Source of the DNA: Cinnamomum chago
Lineage: Eukaryota; Streptophyta; Magnoliopsida; Laurales; Lauraceae
DNA length: 64,000 nt
Direction of reading: 5' to 3'
Assembly: GCA_038049695.1 (NCBI GenBank)
Contig: CP142461.1
Span: 36,226,501 to 36,290,500 of the forward strand
How positions within the stretch are numbered: the stretch's first letter is position 1; the number at the start of each line of letters is the position of its first letter. Position numbers and translations under genes: made by a program. Of the stretch, positions 1-11,376 are shown piece after piece. The notes beneath the pieces were generated by a model. The model made no database searches. It was not told where the DNA came from and saw only the letters and a program-made list of their open reading frames with translations.

Positions 1-385
1 AGAATTAAAATTTATTTTTTATTCTCTGATTTTATTTTATTTTATTTTTATTTTTATGCATCTTCATAATTATTGTAATTGGTTGGACTAATAATTCTTA
101 TGGTGAATGCAGTAGTTAGATTATGTTTCTAGATTATGATTTTATTTTTCTTTGGTTGTAATTAATTTTATTCAGACTTATAATTAGTTTTTTTTATTAA
201 AGTAAGATTTGTGATTTTTTTATAGATTTTTGATAGGTTAGAATTGGTTTTTCAATAGGACAGGTTTTGCGTGATTACTTACTCCCTGTGGATCGACCTC
301 GGACTTCATCGAGTTATTACTACAATCGCGGACTTGTACTCGGGGCTGACGACCAGTAAACAAATATCAATTTTACACACACATG
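1..385 (+). mobile_element. Possible right end of an old LTR (fossil)
   Basis: AT-rich DNA ending in a stretch at about 270-350 (CCCTGTGGATCGACCTCGG, then ACTTGTACTCGGG) that resembles the conserved right part of LTRs in Athila/LARD-type plant elements. This rests on remembered motif similarity. No partner LTR or target duplication is visible, because the left part lies outside the window. It looks like an old fragment or solo LTR. Confidence 0.3.
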
Positions 386-668
386 AGAAGCACTAGAAAG
401 CTCTCACATAACTTTTTTTTTTTTTTTAAAGAAAAACGCCCTCCCAGTGGGCACTAGCGGAACAGGGGGTTGGGTGTGGCGATGCACCCCTAAAGAGTTT
501 CATAAAACCCCTTGTGTTTTTATAACATTATATGTAGGTTTTTTTTTTTTAATGATAAATGGCCTCTCCAAGCAAATTTTTTTAGGTCCACCCATGCAAG
601 TGGGGCCCACTGTGATGCAAGGCAACTATAAAATACCATTGGATGGAAAGATCTGCATAAGACCTACC

Positions 669-730
<62 letters not shown>
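669..730. repeat. Compound (TA)n(TG)n microsatellite
   Basis: About ten TA units run directly into about twenty TG units. The 386-668 interval before it shows no recognisable gene. The open frame that crosses this tract is an artefact of the dinucleotide run. Confidence 0.95.
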
Positions 731-732
<2 letters not shown>

Positions 733-733
733 C

Positions 734-958
734 ATGACTCTCTTAAGCTGCAGCTTATGTTGACCTAAGCTGAAACAATGTTAGTCCCACAAATCAAAAT
801 CGACTATCTCTGTTTTTGTCATGATGGAATTGGAAAATCCAGTTCTGATTGGATTTATTTTGATTTTGGAGACGATGATTTGATACAGTTTACGATCGAG
901 ATGATTTTCTAGATGATTTCTGCTTAGAATAACATAAGTTGTAGCTTAAGAGAGCCAT
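734..958. mobile_element. MITE with long terminal inverted repeats
   Basis: The left end reads ATGACTCTCTTAAGCTGCAG and the right end, reverse-complemented, reads ATGGCTCTCTTAAGCTACAA. The similarity continues inward for about 43 bp with scattered mismatches. Total length is about 225 bp with no coding capacity, as expected for a MITE. The left flank is a TG microsatellite that may have erased one target duplication, so I cannot assign a superfamily. Confidence 0.7.
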
Positions 959-1045
959 CTATAAATAAATAAATATATATAGAAATATTCATACGCATCC
1001 ATCTATCACTATGGTGAGGGACAACATAGTGGAATATGCTCTTGT

Positions 1046-1256
1046 GGGAGTTACTCTCACGGTACTATGAGAGTAAGAGGGTGGGAGTCCTCACGTTTAG
1101 GCTGTTGGCATTAGATACGGATGTGAGGGCCCCCACCCTTACTCTCATAGTACCGTGAGAGTTACTCTCATTGAGGGCCCTCACATTTAGATTGTTAGCA
1201 TTGAATATGGATGTGAGGCACCCATACTCTCATAGTACCGTGAGAGTTACTCTCAT
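1046..1256. repeat. Hairpin-forming inverted repeat with a duplicated right half
   Basis: Arms at about 1046-1094 and 1122-1168 are near-perfect reverse complements of about 48 bp around a loop of about 27 bp. The core ACTCTCACGGTACTATGAGAGT is itself almost palindromic. The loop plus right arm is then repeated, diverged, at about 1169-1256. It is probably a small foldback or MITE-derived element. No clear target duplication is visible. Confidence 0.75.
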
Positions 1257-1260
1257 AGAA

Positions 1261-1263
<3 letters not shown>

Positions 1264-1303
<40 letters not shown>
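1264..1303. repeat. (CT)n microsatellite
   Basis: About twenty uninterrupted CT units directly follow the hairpin repeat. Confidence 0.95.
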
Positions 1304-1305
<2 letters not shown>

Positions 1306-1961
1306 GGGTGACAAAGGCTCGAAAGCATCATACTAACCACTTGATCAATGACCAATAAGTTTCTCCATCCAAAAAAGTCAATCCAACAGCCCAATCCAAT
1401 TAGATAGGTGCCAATCCTAGGATCAGTAACTATCAAGTGGGTCCCTGTTCCTCCACCAAGCACCAGTGCTCAAGATAAGGTGAGCATTGCATGCCTAAAT
1501 ACCTAGTGGGCCCACCTTATGATCCATTCGAATGTACCATAAAATAGGGACCCTAATAGTTATCGATCTCAAGCTAGCACCCTTCCGAAAGGATTGGACC
1601 ATTGGGTCAATTGTGTACTCGTTTAGATGGTGAAAACTTAGCGTCTGTTGATTAAATTTTTATAGGATGATAACTCAAGCCTCCATCACCATATACAGGT
1701 GGGTTTGGTTTGGGGGGGTGGGGGGGGTGTTTCTTTTGATCTTGCTTGGTCCCATCCCCAAGTAGGGCCTTCGGTGGGCCCCGGAAGAACGTGCATTCAA
1801 TTTATATTACAGGTGGTTCACATGGGAGTTAGGGGTTCAATCCATGTTTAACTCATTTAGCCATAGTTAGAATTTCTTCATTGGCAACTTAGTAAGAGTG
1901 CGACTCAAGCCCAAGGTGGAGTAATTCATTCTAGTCATTAGTGTATATTATAACAAAGAGT
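1304..1961. other. Intergenic spacer, no gene seen
   Basis: No supported reading frame, RNA gene or bounded repeat. It contains a G-rich run near 1709-1731 and several GTGGGYCC tracts. Confidence 0.6.
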
Positions 1962-1964
1962 TTA

Positions 1965-2997
1965 GGGAGTGTTTGGAAATGAGATATTTTAAGATATTTT
2001 GCTATATTATCTATTAGTTTAGAATGCAATCTATTCGTCTGAAAATGAGGTGTTTGGATAACTTATAAAGTATCTTACAATATCCCACTTTCTTCCAAAA
2101 ACCTTCATATTACAGTATTCAAGGATATACCGTATAAAATAATCTTTAAGAAATCTTTTCTAACTACGAATGGAGGGTTTGAGTAAAAACCATAAGAGAG
2201 TTCATGAGCAACCATTAATTATAATGTCTCACTATAAGTTTTAATATTTATGAATCTCACTATTAGATTGGCCCCGCAGTGCTTACAAATTTAATGTGGA
2301 GTCTTATAGCCATATATCACGACTACATAGCCCTTGTTAATTATCAATATTAGGTGGGTCCAACAAATGTCATACTTGGGGCTTTCATTGTGATTACCAA
2401 CATTAGGTGGGTCCCATACTACCAAAATTAGCCGGGTCCCATGATTACTGAGATTGAATTTTGTGATTGTAATTATTAGTTTGCCATTATTAAATGGGTC
2501 CTACTATTTGATGACTATCCTATTGTTAATATGACTACTTGCATCAAATGTCCCACAATGATTTCTCATAAAAGAAACTAGATATGGTCATTTGTAATAA
2601 TCACCATTTGATGTATTATAGTATAGTTACCAACGTTACGTTGACCCACCTTAATTAAACAATATTGCTTGGAACTCATGATTTAAATTTAATATTATAT
2701 TTTTTTCCAATAGATGAGTCCTACCATGATTATTAACACCCGCGATTACTAATTAGTGGGTCATGTATTGGGTTAATTGATTATATTATCTCCATTTTTT
2801 TATTTGGTACATCATCTTGTGAGTTTTTTTTTTAATAAACTGTTAGACACTTCAAAGGTATATTAAAATCTGTGAAGATTACCGAACACCATAAGTGACG
2901 CAATATAATAGCATGACACTATTTTATTATATGATAATGAAATCTTATAATATTTAAACTTATTGATATTATGTTATGTATTTATCTAAACACCCCT
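1965..2997. mobile_element. Harbinger-like non-autonomous element
   Basis: The left end GGGAGTGTTTGGA and the right end, reverse-complemented, AGGGGTGTTTAGA resemble PIF/Harbinger (Tourist-type) termini. Both sides carry TTA (1962-1964 and 2998-3000), the usual 3-bp target of this superfamily. The interior is 1033 bp, AT-rich and without a transposase frame. The short ends and 3-bp duplication leave some room for chance. Confidence 0.55.
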
Positions 2998-3000
2998 TTA

Positions 3001-4094
3001 GTGCTTTATTTCTCGCTCTCTCTCTCTCTCAATCTCTAAATATCTATGGTTGTTGGTTACATATTTGGTGTCTTTCGGTTGGATATTTATAATGATTCGT
3101 ATTGATTCATTTATCACTCAATTTACTCCTTGTGCCACTTCACCAACTACCAAATCGGCTTATTATTATGTTTTTCATCTTTCTATATGAGTTCTGCTGC
3201 TCCCTCACTTGATATACTCTAACCATATAATAGAAATCAGAAGAGCTCAACCCATTAAAATTAATAGTAGGACCAATCCCTATTCTTATATATGAAGCTG
3301 ACTGAATGCAATTGCCAATTTCTAATTTTATTTTGACCATCCTATAAATTTTGACCTCCATTTAAAATATTCCTTCACCTTTACTTCTCAGAACCGTTTC
3401 TCCCAACGTGTCCATTACTACCTTGCATTCAGTTTCTCTATTCCATTCCTCTTCTTGCACGACGCTTCAAAACCAATTCATTTGCGATCATTCCTCTCTC
3501 AGGTCTCTCTCTTGACCTCTAGCTTTATTTACTCTTCAGTATTTAACCAATTCATCATTTGAAATTAAAAAAACAAATTTAAATAAAAAAATTTCAATTT
3601 TTTAGAACATATTTTTATTTATAATTAGGCTCAGGCTTATCACGAGCACCTTACGCTAGTAATATTGTATAATTACTACAAGCATATACAAATAGTGGAA
3701 ATCATGGAGACTCACCCAACCTAGGTTACTCCACCATACCAATACCTACCTCTGATGCATCGCGTTCAATTAATGTGTAGATATCATATGACTATTCAAA
3801 TTGGATGGAGTGGGTCTCTATGATTTTCATCAATTGTATATGCTTGACTTCATTACATTATTATGTTGGAGCAATCCACCATTATTTGGGATGGGTTGGG
3901 AAGGATCCCACGTTTTCTATTAGGTTGGGTTCAGTTTATTTATTATTATTATTATATTTTTTTTGTTAAAAGATGTTGTGTTCAGTTGGAGTAGACCCAA
4001 GTGAGAGAAAGAACTCTCACCCTCTTTGCCAATAAGTGATATTAGATGTTGGATAGAAGAAACACATAATAGAAAACTGCACTACCACACTGGA
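3001..4094. other. Intergenic spacer, no gene seen
   Basis: AT-rich spacer with a short (CT)n run near 3014-3030. Short open frames here lack any recognisable domain. Confidence 0.6.
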
Positions 4095-4195
4095 GTTACA
4101 AGGGAGGTTATCCGGCTTCCCTCTAGGCCCAGAGGGATTAATCCGGCCCAAAGGGTTGGAAACCCTTCGATAGCAAAAAAAAGAAAAAAAAATAG
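4095..4195 (+). mobile_element. SINE-like 3' fragment
   Basis: A segment ending in GATTAATCCGGCCCAAAGGG, then a short run of about 20 bases, then an A-rich tail. The same sequence, diverged and reversed, occurs at 20205-20275 inside the SUFB intron, also with an A-rich end. Two dispersed copies sharing a body joined to an A tail fit a SINE 3' end. The tRNA-like head is not visible here, so this copy is probably 5'-truncated. Confidence 0.5.
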
Positions 4196-5676
4196 TGATC
4201 TGTTAAAAAAAAAAACCCTACATATAACAAACCTCAGCATTGGAATATTTGAGATTTCTGTTAGATGTAAAGTTTTGACTCATATTTTCTACTTCATTGA
4301 AGTTGCATTTGCTATTTTATTGGACAAACACAATTTAGCCATTTTTTTTCACAATTTTAACTCCTAATCATTCTTCTTGTTTTCTCAGATTAGAATCTGA
4401 AAGAAGGGCACTTTTGTCTTCTAATTCTCTAAGAAAATGAAAGAATCAAAATAACCTTAAGTGGAGAGTTTTTTTGTTTGAAGCAGTTTCAACTAGGAGT
4501 TTTTAAAGAGATCTTGAAATGTTCAAGGGGTTTTTATAGAACTATGGCAAAAGGGGGTGTGGGATTTTGGGAAAGTCCATTTCTTGTTTATTGTTGTGGG
4601 AACTAAGTTTAGAAGTCCGCAGGAGCTCCACTGACCCACCTCTTCTTTCATAAGAGCCCCTTGTATTGTGGGCCACATGTTTTTTTTTTATAGACCAGAC
4701 AACAGTAGCAATCTTTCAATTGTATTTGTTGTGTATGTACAACAGTGAGAGCAGTCTGCATATAAATTAAGATGTGAATGAACTTGGGGAGCCAAATTAA
4801 GCCAATTGACACTCCCACCTAATCAATTTGGATTTTGGACACTCATCTAATCCATACCCAAGTAAGAATTAAGTTTATAATTAAACATAATTAAAAGATA
4901 CGCTGCATGTTACTTGGGAACTTTTCACCATTAAAAGCCTATTTGGATAGGGCCACTTGGGACATGACAATCAAGAGATGTGGGGCAATGAAAATGTGTT
5001 ACTATGAATTTGTAGTATACATACATTAAATCTAATCAAATGATCTTAGTCCTTCATTTAAATCCTCGAAGTTTAATTGCTGTAACATCATATTGGACAT
5101 TATATCAAGGGAGGTAATTTTATGAGGCTGATATTTCTTACCAAATCTAACTTTACCTCCACTTAATGACATGCATCTAATCAATGGGTCCATAGGACTA
5201 CAATTTTAATGTAGTCATGCAGGGTATATCTTTTTTTCCTTTCCTTTCTCTCTCCATGAGGCCATGTCACATTATTTAAAACGTGAGGGGTCGAATTCGG
5301 TGGAGTTCTTCGGTGTTTTATTCATGCGAGCATGAGATTTGAAATCGGTTGGGGAAGGTTTGGACTCTGTTATTAGTCTTCCACACACACCTACCATATA
5401 AAGTTAGCCCCGAAAAGGGTAGATTTTTGGGGTGGAAGAATTTTGTGGCTGTTGGGTCAAAAGATGTGACTGAAAATAGTATGAATATTGTATTCTTGGA
5501 CTCTGAGAAATTCATTGGGCCCTTTCGTTGGACCCAAAAATGAAAATTTTAAATCACTTAAAAGTAATGCCTCCTATTATATAGGTTCTGGCCAAATTCC
5601 ACTCTAAGATGGATTGAATTTTTTGTCATATTTATTCATGTGTTTTTATAATTGCAATTCAGAAGTGGCTCCTATT
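4196..5676. other. Intergenic spacer, no gene seen
   Basis: No domain, RNA or bounded mobile element recognised. Two overlapping 64-65 codon frames on opposite strands near 5318-5543 have no supporting similarity. Confidence 0.55.
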
Positions 5677-5677
5677 C

Positions 5678-5900
5678 TTTTTTTCTTTTTTTTTTTAAGG
5701 TAAATTGTATTAAAAGCAAAAGAAAACATTGGCAGAGAAAATCAACCCACAAAGCAAATAAAATTGTTTAATACTCAACAAGGAAAAGCCCAATACGGGG
5801 GATACAACCAAAAGAAAATGAGGAATATAAGAAAGTTTTCAACTAAAAGAGAGTTGAATACAAAAAAAAAGAAAAAGAAAAAAAACAACAACAACAAACT
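5678..5900 (-). mobile_element. LINE (L1-type) 3' end fragment
   Basis: Read on the minus strand, the segment has GTATCCCCCGTATTGGGC, then TTTTATTTG and a terminal ACCTTAAAAAA-type tail. That order (pyrimidine-rich GTATCCCCC, TTAATAAAATTTTACC, poly(A)) is common at the 3' ends of plant L1 elements. Only the non-coding tail remains. Confidence 0.5.
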
Positions 5901-5919
5901 CCAACCTTCCTACAACTTT

Positions 5920-7590
5920 TACTAGTTGATGAGAGCCTAAATACACCATTTAATAAGGACTTTGTTATACTTTTCAATGAGATTAATTAGCTTAATTATG
6001 TTACTTTCAATTTTACAGGTGTTTTAGGTGAAGAGAAGGACTTCAAAGCTAAAATGGGAGAAAAATGCAATGAACCGGAGTGACCCAAAGGATACTGCCT
6101 CCAGGTGTCCGGACACCCAGCCATAGGAACAACCCGGAGGCTACTGTCTTTGGGCGTCTGGACACCCAGACCGGGTGGACACCTCCTCCTCCGCGTTTTG
6201 AAGTGTTTTGATGAGATTTTTTAGGCCAAAAGCTATAAATATGATGCCAATATCTTTTTAGAGGCATTCACATCTTGGGAGAATATTTGGATGCTAGTTT
6301 GAGAGCTTTGGAAGAGCGCCAATGGGGATTTTGTCAGAGATTTTTCGTCAACCTCTCGCCATGAGTAATTAACTCTCTATCTTAGGGTTGCGATGAAGCC
6401 CTAATCTTGTATTTTGCTAATGTATAGGTTCTACGGTTTTACTTTAAACACTTTTGGTTATATGACATGATGCTATCCATTGATTGGTTTTTCTTTAATG
6501 CAATATTTCTTTCTTTAGTATTTTAATCTTGTAGATTTTAATATCAAGTCATATAACAATGCTTGAATGAATGTATTCTCAGATCTCAGATAATCTATGC
6601 TATAGAGATAGGTTATGCCTCGATCTAAACCCACATCCCTTATTTGTTGACTATGTGAAGGTTTGTAACAAGAACAAGTCTTTAAATCGTTAATAGTGAA
6701 ACCCTAGGTCTATATTTGCCATTGTGCGAGGTTAGAGTGGATTAATATCCTAAGACTTTTCTTTGATTGAATCAAAACATTGTTTTTAATTCGTTAATTT
6801 AGGAATCAGACCAATCAATCAACACTTCGTTTTCTATTAAGATTAATTTAGGAATTTAGGAACAATACAACTAATCCTTTTTGTCCTAGAGGATATGACA
6901 CTTGATTAACATCTTTGTTCTCGCGAGTAGAGATAGTAGCTAGGTATAATTTATATTTGCAAAAACCCTGTTTTGGAACAATCACTAGTGTTGACCTAGA
7001 GGCAGAGGAAATCGAGGAAATCCGTAACCTTGAACATAGACATCATGAAGATCTTCTGGATTCTGTGGCGGAGGACAACCTCTTAAATTCCTTATAGGAC
7101 CTGGAGCACCTGCTGATCCCTTAAATTTGCCTCTCCTAGCTTTTTTAGAAGTAGCGTTAGAGATTATGGCAATGGAAGAGTTGTTTTGGGTAGGGTCCTC
7201 ACACTGCTTGGGTTGCAGAGAGCCTAAGGAATTTTGGCTTATAGAGAAATTTGACAATGACCCATACAAGAAAGGGCATTACTTTGACCGGTCTAAATTC
7301 TTCATAAGTGAGTCCCCTGATTGACACAGGAGCCTTATGGAAGACCCAGAAATTTTGAGTCAAGATTCAGATTATTGTATGTTTCAACCTAAGAATCCCC
7401 TCCTGAAAATTATAGCCACATATTAAAAAATAATCTACATACATTTCAACGGTCTACAAAGCTTGAGTCGCATCTAGAGCTTGATCATATTGATGTTTTA
7501 GAATTGAGAGTGTAAGGTCAAAAGGCTTCTCAGGCCTCAAATAGCCTGTCAGGGCACAAGAAAAAAAAAGAAGAAAAAAAGCCGGCAGAA
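5920..7590 (+). other. Decayed repeat region, possibly LTR-derived
   Basis: A phrase near 6363-6405 (ATGAGTAATTAACTC, then AGGGTTGCGATGAAGCCC) recalls the LTRs of Athila/LARD-type elements. Near 6090-6185 the motif GTGTCCGGACACCCAG recurs in variant form. No intact end, duplication or coding domain can be placed, so I leave it as unresolved fossil sequence. Confidence 0.25.
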
Positions 7591-7599
7591 TCACACCTC

Positions 7600-8195
7600 G
7601 GTATAGTGATGGTGAAACTCGCTGTACAGCGAGCGTGGAAGAGTTAGTCGAGTTGGATTCGGACTCTCATGAGTAGTTTGAGACAGACTCTTATTTTGAT
7701 TAGATTATTATTAGGAGTCGCTTGCACGGATTTTGGACTATATATTGGGTGTTTCTCAAAACTAAAAAAGACACAGATCATCTCTTAAGTTCTGAATTAG
7801 TGATCTAATTGAGAGAAATATTCTCTAGATATTTATTAAAGAGTTGTACTGCTAAGTACTTTAGAGAGTCATATTCTCTTACATCCTTTGTAGTAGATCA
7901 TCTTCTTGCGCAGAAGACTTGAGAAGTCAAGTGCTGGATTGAATCTGTTGTAATCAACGGTGTGAAGTCGTTGAAACGTGAAGTGATACAAGGTAACTTC
8001 AGTTCTTAGGTAGAGGATATTTGGAGAGAAAATCTGAGTTTTTTACAATTATGAGATTTATAGTGTTTGATTGTTGATCCAATTCGGATCCGTGATTTTT
8101 CACCCGATTAGGATTTTTCATTCTAAATCTGGTGTCATTGTGGTGTGTGCTTGTGATTTTATTTTCGCTACGTAAATTATTATTTTTTACACACT
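7600..8195 (+). mobile_element. Copia-type LTR-like fragment (fossil)
   Basis: The segment ends with a conserved-looking run (GTGATTTTTCACCCGATT, then TGGTGTCATTGTGGTGTGTG, then TTATTTTTTACACA) like the right end of Tork/Angela-type Copia LTRs. A TATA-like TATATATTGG lies near 7740. No second LTR or coding region is adjacent, so it would be a solo or truncated LTR. The left edge is uncertain. Confidence 0.35.
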
Positions 8196-8853
8196 ATTTG
8201 ACTGATTTATTGAGTGGACCAATCTAGACATCTCATATCCTAAACCTTCATAGAGTCTATGTAGTTTGAATCATCCACTTATATATTTCAAAGCTCTACT
8301 TTATTAGGTCATTTGATTCAGGTTTTTAAACTTAACTTTCATCTTTTTAGTTGATTACAGCTCTAGCACCACCAACACATAGGAACCGCATTGGACCTGG
8401 ATCCAACCTATAGAGAACAAATCAATATCTGAATATACAATGGTACAACGCCGGATTCAACCCCCTTACAACCTTGAGGTTAATTTCAAGTCATGCTACC
8501 AATAAATAAATAAAGAACCCATGTAAAGTGCAGTCCTTATTAGAGAAGCCCACTTGGGACCAAAGGGGTGGCACCTTGACCCTACTTGCTTTTTCACGTA
8601 ACTAGACCCCCATCTAACCCACTGATTAAAAGGCGACCCACTGTCCTGTTAATTATGGGCAATCTGGTTCAGTTTTTGTGGATTGGGAGTTCCTAGGTTT
8701 TCGTTTTGGCGTTTAGGGTACGTTTGTGCAGGAGCTGCGTGCTTTTTTTTTTTCCATGGCACTTGCTTTCCAACCACGGGAGGTGAGAATCCCGGATCCT
8801 CTCTGGAGTGAAACAACAGGACGACAAGGTGATAGAAACGTTAGAGCCGTGGA

Positions 8854-9399
8854 TAGAGTTGCAAATGGAATAGTTTTGGACCGGAATCATATTGGACCCG
8901 GACCCAAACCCGAATCCGTTTCTAAATAACGATTCCGGTTTCTGATCTGGTTTTGACTCGGAATCTGTTTTATCAGTTCTAGATCCGGTTCCGATAGAAA
9001 AACTTGGATGTAGTTCTGGAACCGGATCCACTTAGAGAACTGGATCTAGTTCCAAAATTGGTTCTAATTTCTCTTATTTTTTTTTTTTCTTAAAATAAGT
9101 TTCAACTTATAACAGTGTATCAAGTCTACTGCCTCTAGTATTATACATAAAATGTAATAAAAAAAGATTTTATTATGAGGTACAACTTGCAATATCAAAG
9201 ACTCACATGTTGAGTCTTAGGTCCACGGGTCGGAACCTATATGGACCCAGAATCAGACCCGTTTATCAGTCGGAACTTAAATTGGGTTCAGGACCCAGAC
9301 TCATTTATGAATTGGAATGTAAAATGAGTTTCTAACCCAATTTTTTCCGGGTTAGAACTTTCTGAAAATCAGATAATCGGGTACCCGTTTGCAACCCTA
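8854..9399. mobile_element. hAT-type MITE
   Basis: The termini are TAGAGTTGCAAATGG on the left and TAGGGTTGCAAACGG on the right after reverse complementing, typical of a hAT-derived MITE. Flanking octamers GCCGTGGA (8846-8853) and ATCGTGAA (9400-9407) match at 5 of 8 positions, all three differences being transitions, which fits an aged 8-bp target duplication. The interior repeats GGATCCGGTTCC-like motifs and has no gene. Confidence 0.65.
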
Positions 9400-9407
9400 A
9401 TCGTGAA

Positions 9408-11251
9408 ATTGTGGTTGCCAAATAAAGGAGCCGGAAAAAAAGACGCCATCTCACTCCTTTTCCGTGGCAACTCTGTCTATGCAGACGCACCCTTGTGCCG
9501 AGGGTTGTTTTTCGGTGCTGGTTGGGTTGGTTTTTTTCCTTTTTTTTTTCCTTGATCTTATGAATGAAGCTGTTTTGTGAAAAGGAAAGGCTCGCTTCGT
9601 ATATAGGTCCTATGAAGTCAGGAAATCATGGCATATACTCTTACGCAAGTCATTCGAGCTATCTAATTAAAATGATATGGGCCATGCCTCAACTTGCAAG
9701 CCTCTGTCCATCCTATCCCATTTGCCACCAATGATTCCATCCAATATACCTGACTAGCCCATGTCTGTGGTGTCCATAAGTTCTACAATGCAACCACACA
9801 TCCTCAGAAGCGGTTTCCCAAACAAAATTTCCTGATTGCACCCATGATTATCTTATATATAGGATTAGGCAAAATTCGACCAAATCGATATCTGACCCAT
9901 GCATGTTATATGGGGTGGTCATGGGTTAGTTTAATCCCACCTAATCTGACCCTCAAAAACTCGGTTAGATTAGGGTTAACCCGTCCAACCCACACTTACG
10001 TTTAGAAAAAGGGCGCGGTAGACTAATAACCCCTCAGCCCACCTCCTACCCGGGCATAATTAGGAGTTTCCCTCAATGCCTCTAATTTTGATCATATATC
10101 AAATATGCACAACACTCATGTCTTAACAAAAGATGAATCTTCCCAAAAATATGTGTATGAGACTGACATTAAAGGCAAAGTGGAAGAAGCAGCAATAGAA
10201 AACTCAAAGTGAGCAGACAATGAGATTATAGAAGAGGAAGATGCAATACAAAACTCAAAAGGACCAGACAAACAGATGATAGACAAAAGAACTTCTGATA
10301 GTAGACACCATGTGGTTGGTGGCTACTATGTATAGAAAATGGTGGTCCACCACCAAACCCTCAAATGTAGCATAAAAAGACCACTGAACCCATGTAAAGG
10401 TACATTTGCTGACATGATGGGTGAATAAAGTATAGGGCAAGATGGTCAACTTTCTATCCTCGGATCATCAACCATTAAAAAGCTTCTGATTCGATTCCTG
10501 AGTACAAGTAAAGGGGGGGTGTTAGAAGATAGGTGAATAAAGGGACCAGGTGAACAGTCCCTTCACAAAAAGATGCCCTGTGTATAATCGACTGGCCCAC
10601 CAAATCAGATCTGAGGGTGAAGCATTAATGGAATTGTGGGTAGGCCTTGCAAAAAAAAAAATCCTGATTGGGCCGGGTAACTTGAGGCAGAGAAACCAAG
10701 TACACCTTGCCAAGGCAGGCAGTTTCCTTGAGGGGGCCACTTGTATCGTGTATAAATGTATAATTGGGTGAATAACTGTGTTTTCATCATGTGGTGCCCC
10801 ACTCCACTTCTACCATGTGTCGTGAAGTGGACTCTACCAAAGTTAATTATTAGCATCATCATAATGGATGGATGTATTTTGCACGCCATATTTTTTAGGG
10901 AGAACGTACTCTTCAGAGCATACCCATGTATGGGTTCTGGGAAAAACAGCCACACCAAAATTATCCTAACCCTTGATTTAACGGCTATTTTAATCGTGGA
11001 TTTTTTTTAGATTCAATCCAACAATGAGTGAAGGTTCAATGAGTGTAAAATTAGGCATGATGTTAGATTATGGAATGACAAAATTATCAAAGGGGTTTAT
11101 TTTATCAAAGGTGGACCCAAGTGGGCCCCATAGCTTGTAGGAGAACATTTCTCCTTCTAGTACAAGTTGACAGCCTTTGGCGTGGTAGAAGGGAGCAATC
11201 AGAGAAGAATTGTTTGCTAAAAACTTGAAGATGAATTGTGTATTAAGTAGA
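9408..11251. other. Intergenic spacer, no gene seen
   Basis: Several overlapping short frames on both strands (especially 10522-11010) show no domain and look like chance. I see no bounded repeat. Confidence 0.5.
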
Positions 11252-11376
11252 ATCAAACCGAACCGTGAAGCACGATTTTTCAATTTTAATAACCGTAATT
11301 GAAACCGTGAAACACGGTTGTTAACTATCGGTTCGGTCGGATAGACGGTTTTTTTTTTTTTCCTTTTAACACCCAT
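11252..11376. mobile_element. Fragment of a hAT-type MITE (CGGTT family)
   Basis: It shares ACCGTGAAACACGGTTGTTAAC-type sequence and a right end like TTTAACACCCA with the segment at 25030-25250. The ACACCCMTA terminus, GGGTGT when reversed, is common in plant hAT MITEs. Only one end is present. Confidence 0.5.

Noticed and set aside
447-731. 94-codon frame ending in a Val-Cys run
   Set aside because: The end is the (TG)n microsatellite, and nothing before it resembles a protein.
8693-9031. 112-codon minus-strand frame
   Set aside because: Most of it lies inside the hAT MITE, and its Ser/Asp/Pro repeats come from the MITE's repeated GGTTCCGGATC motifs.
10522-11010. Overlapping frames of 72-117 codons on both strands
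   Set aside because: They overlap each other in opposite directions, have no domain, and no splice context or neighbouring exon suggests a gene.
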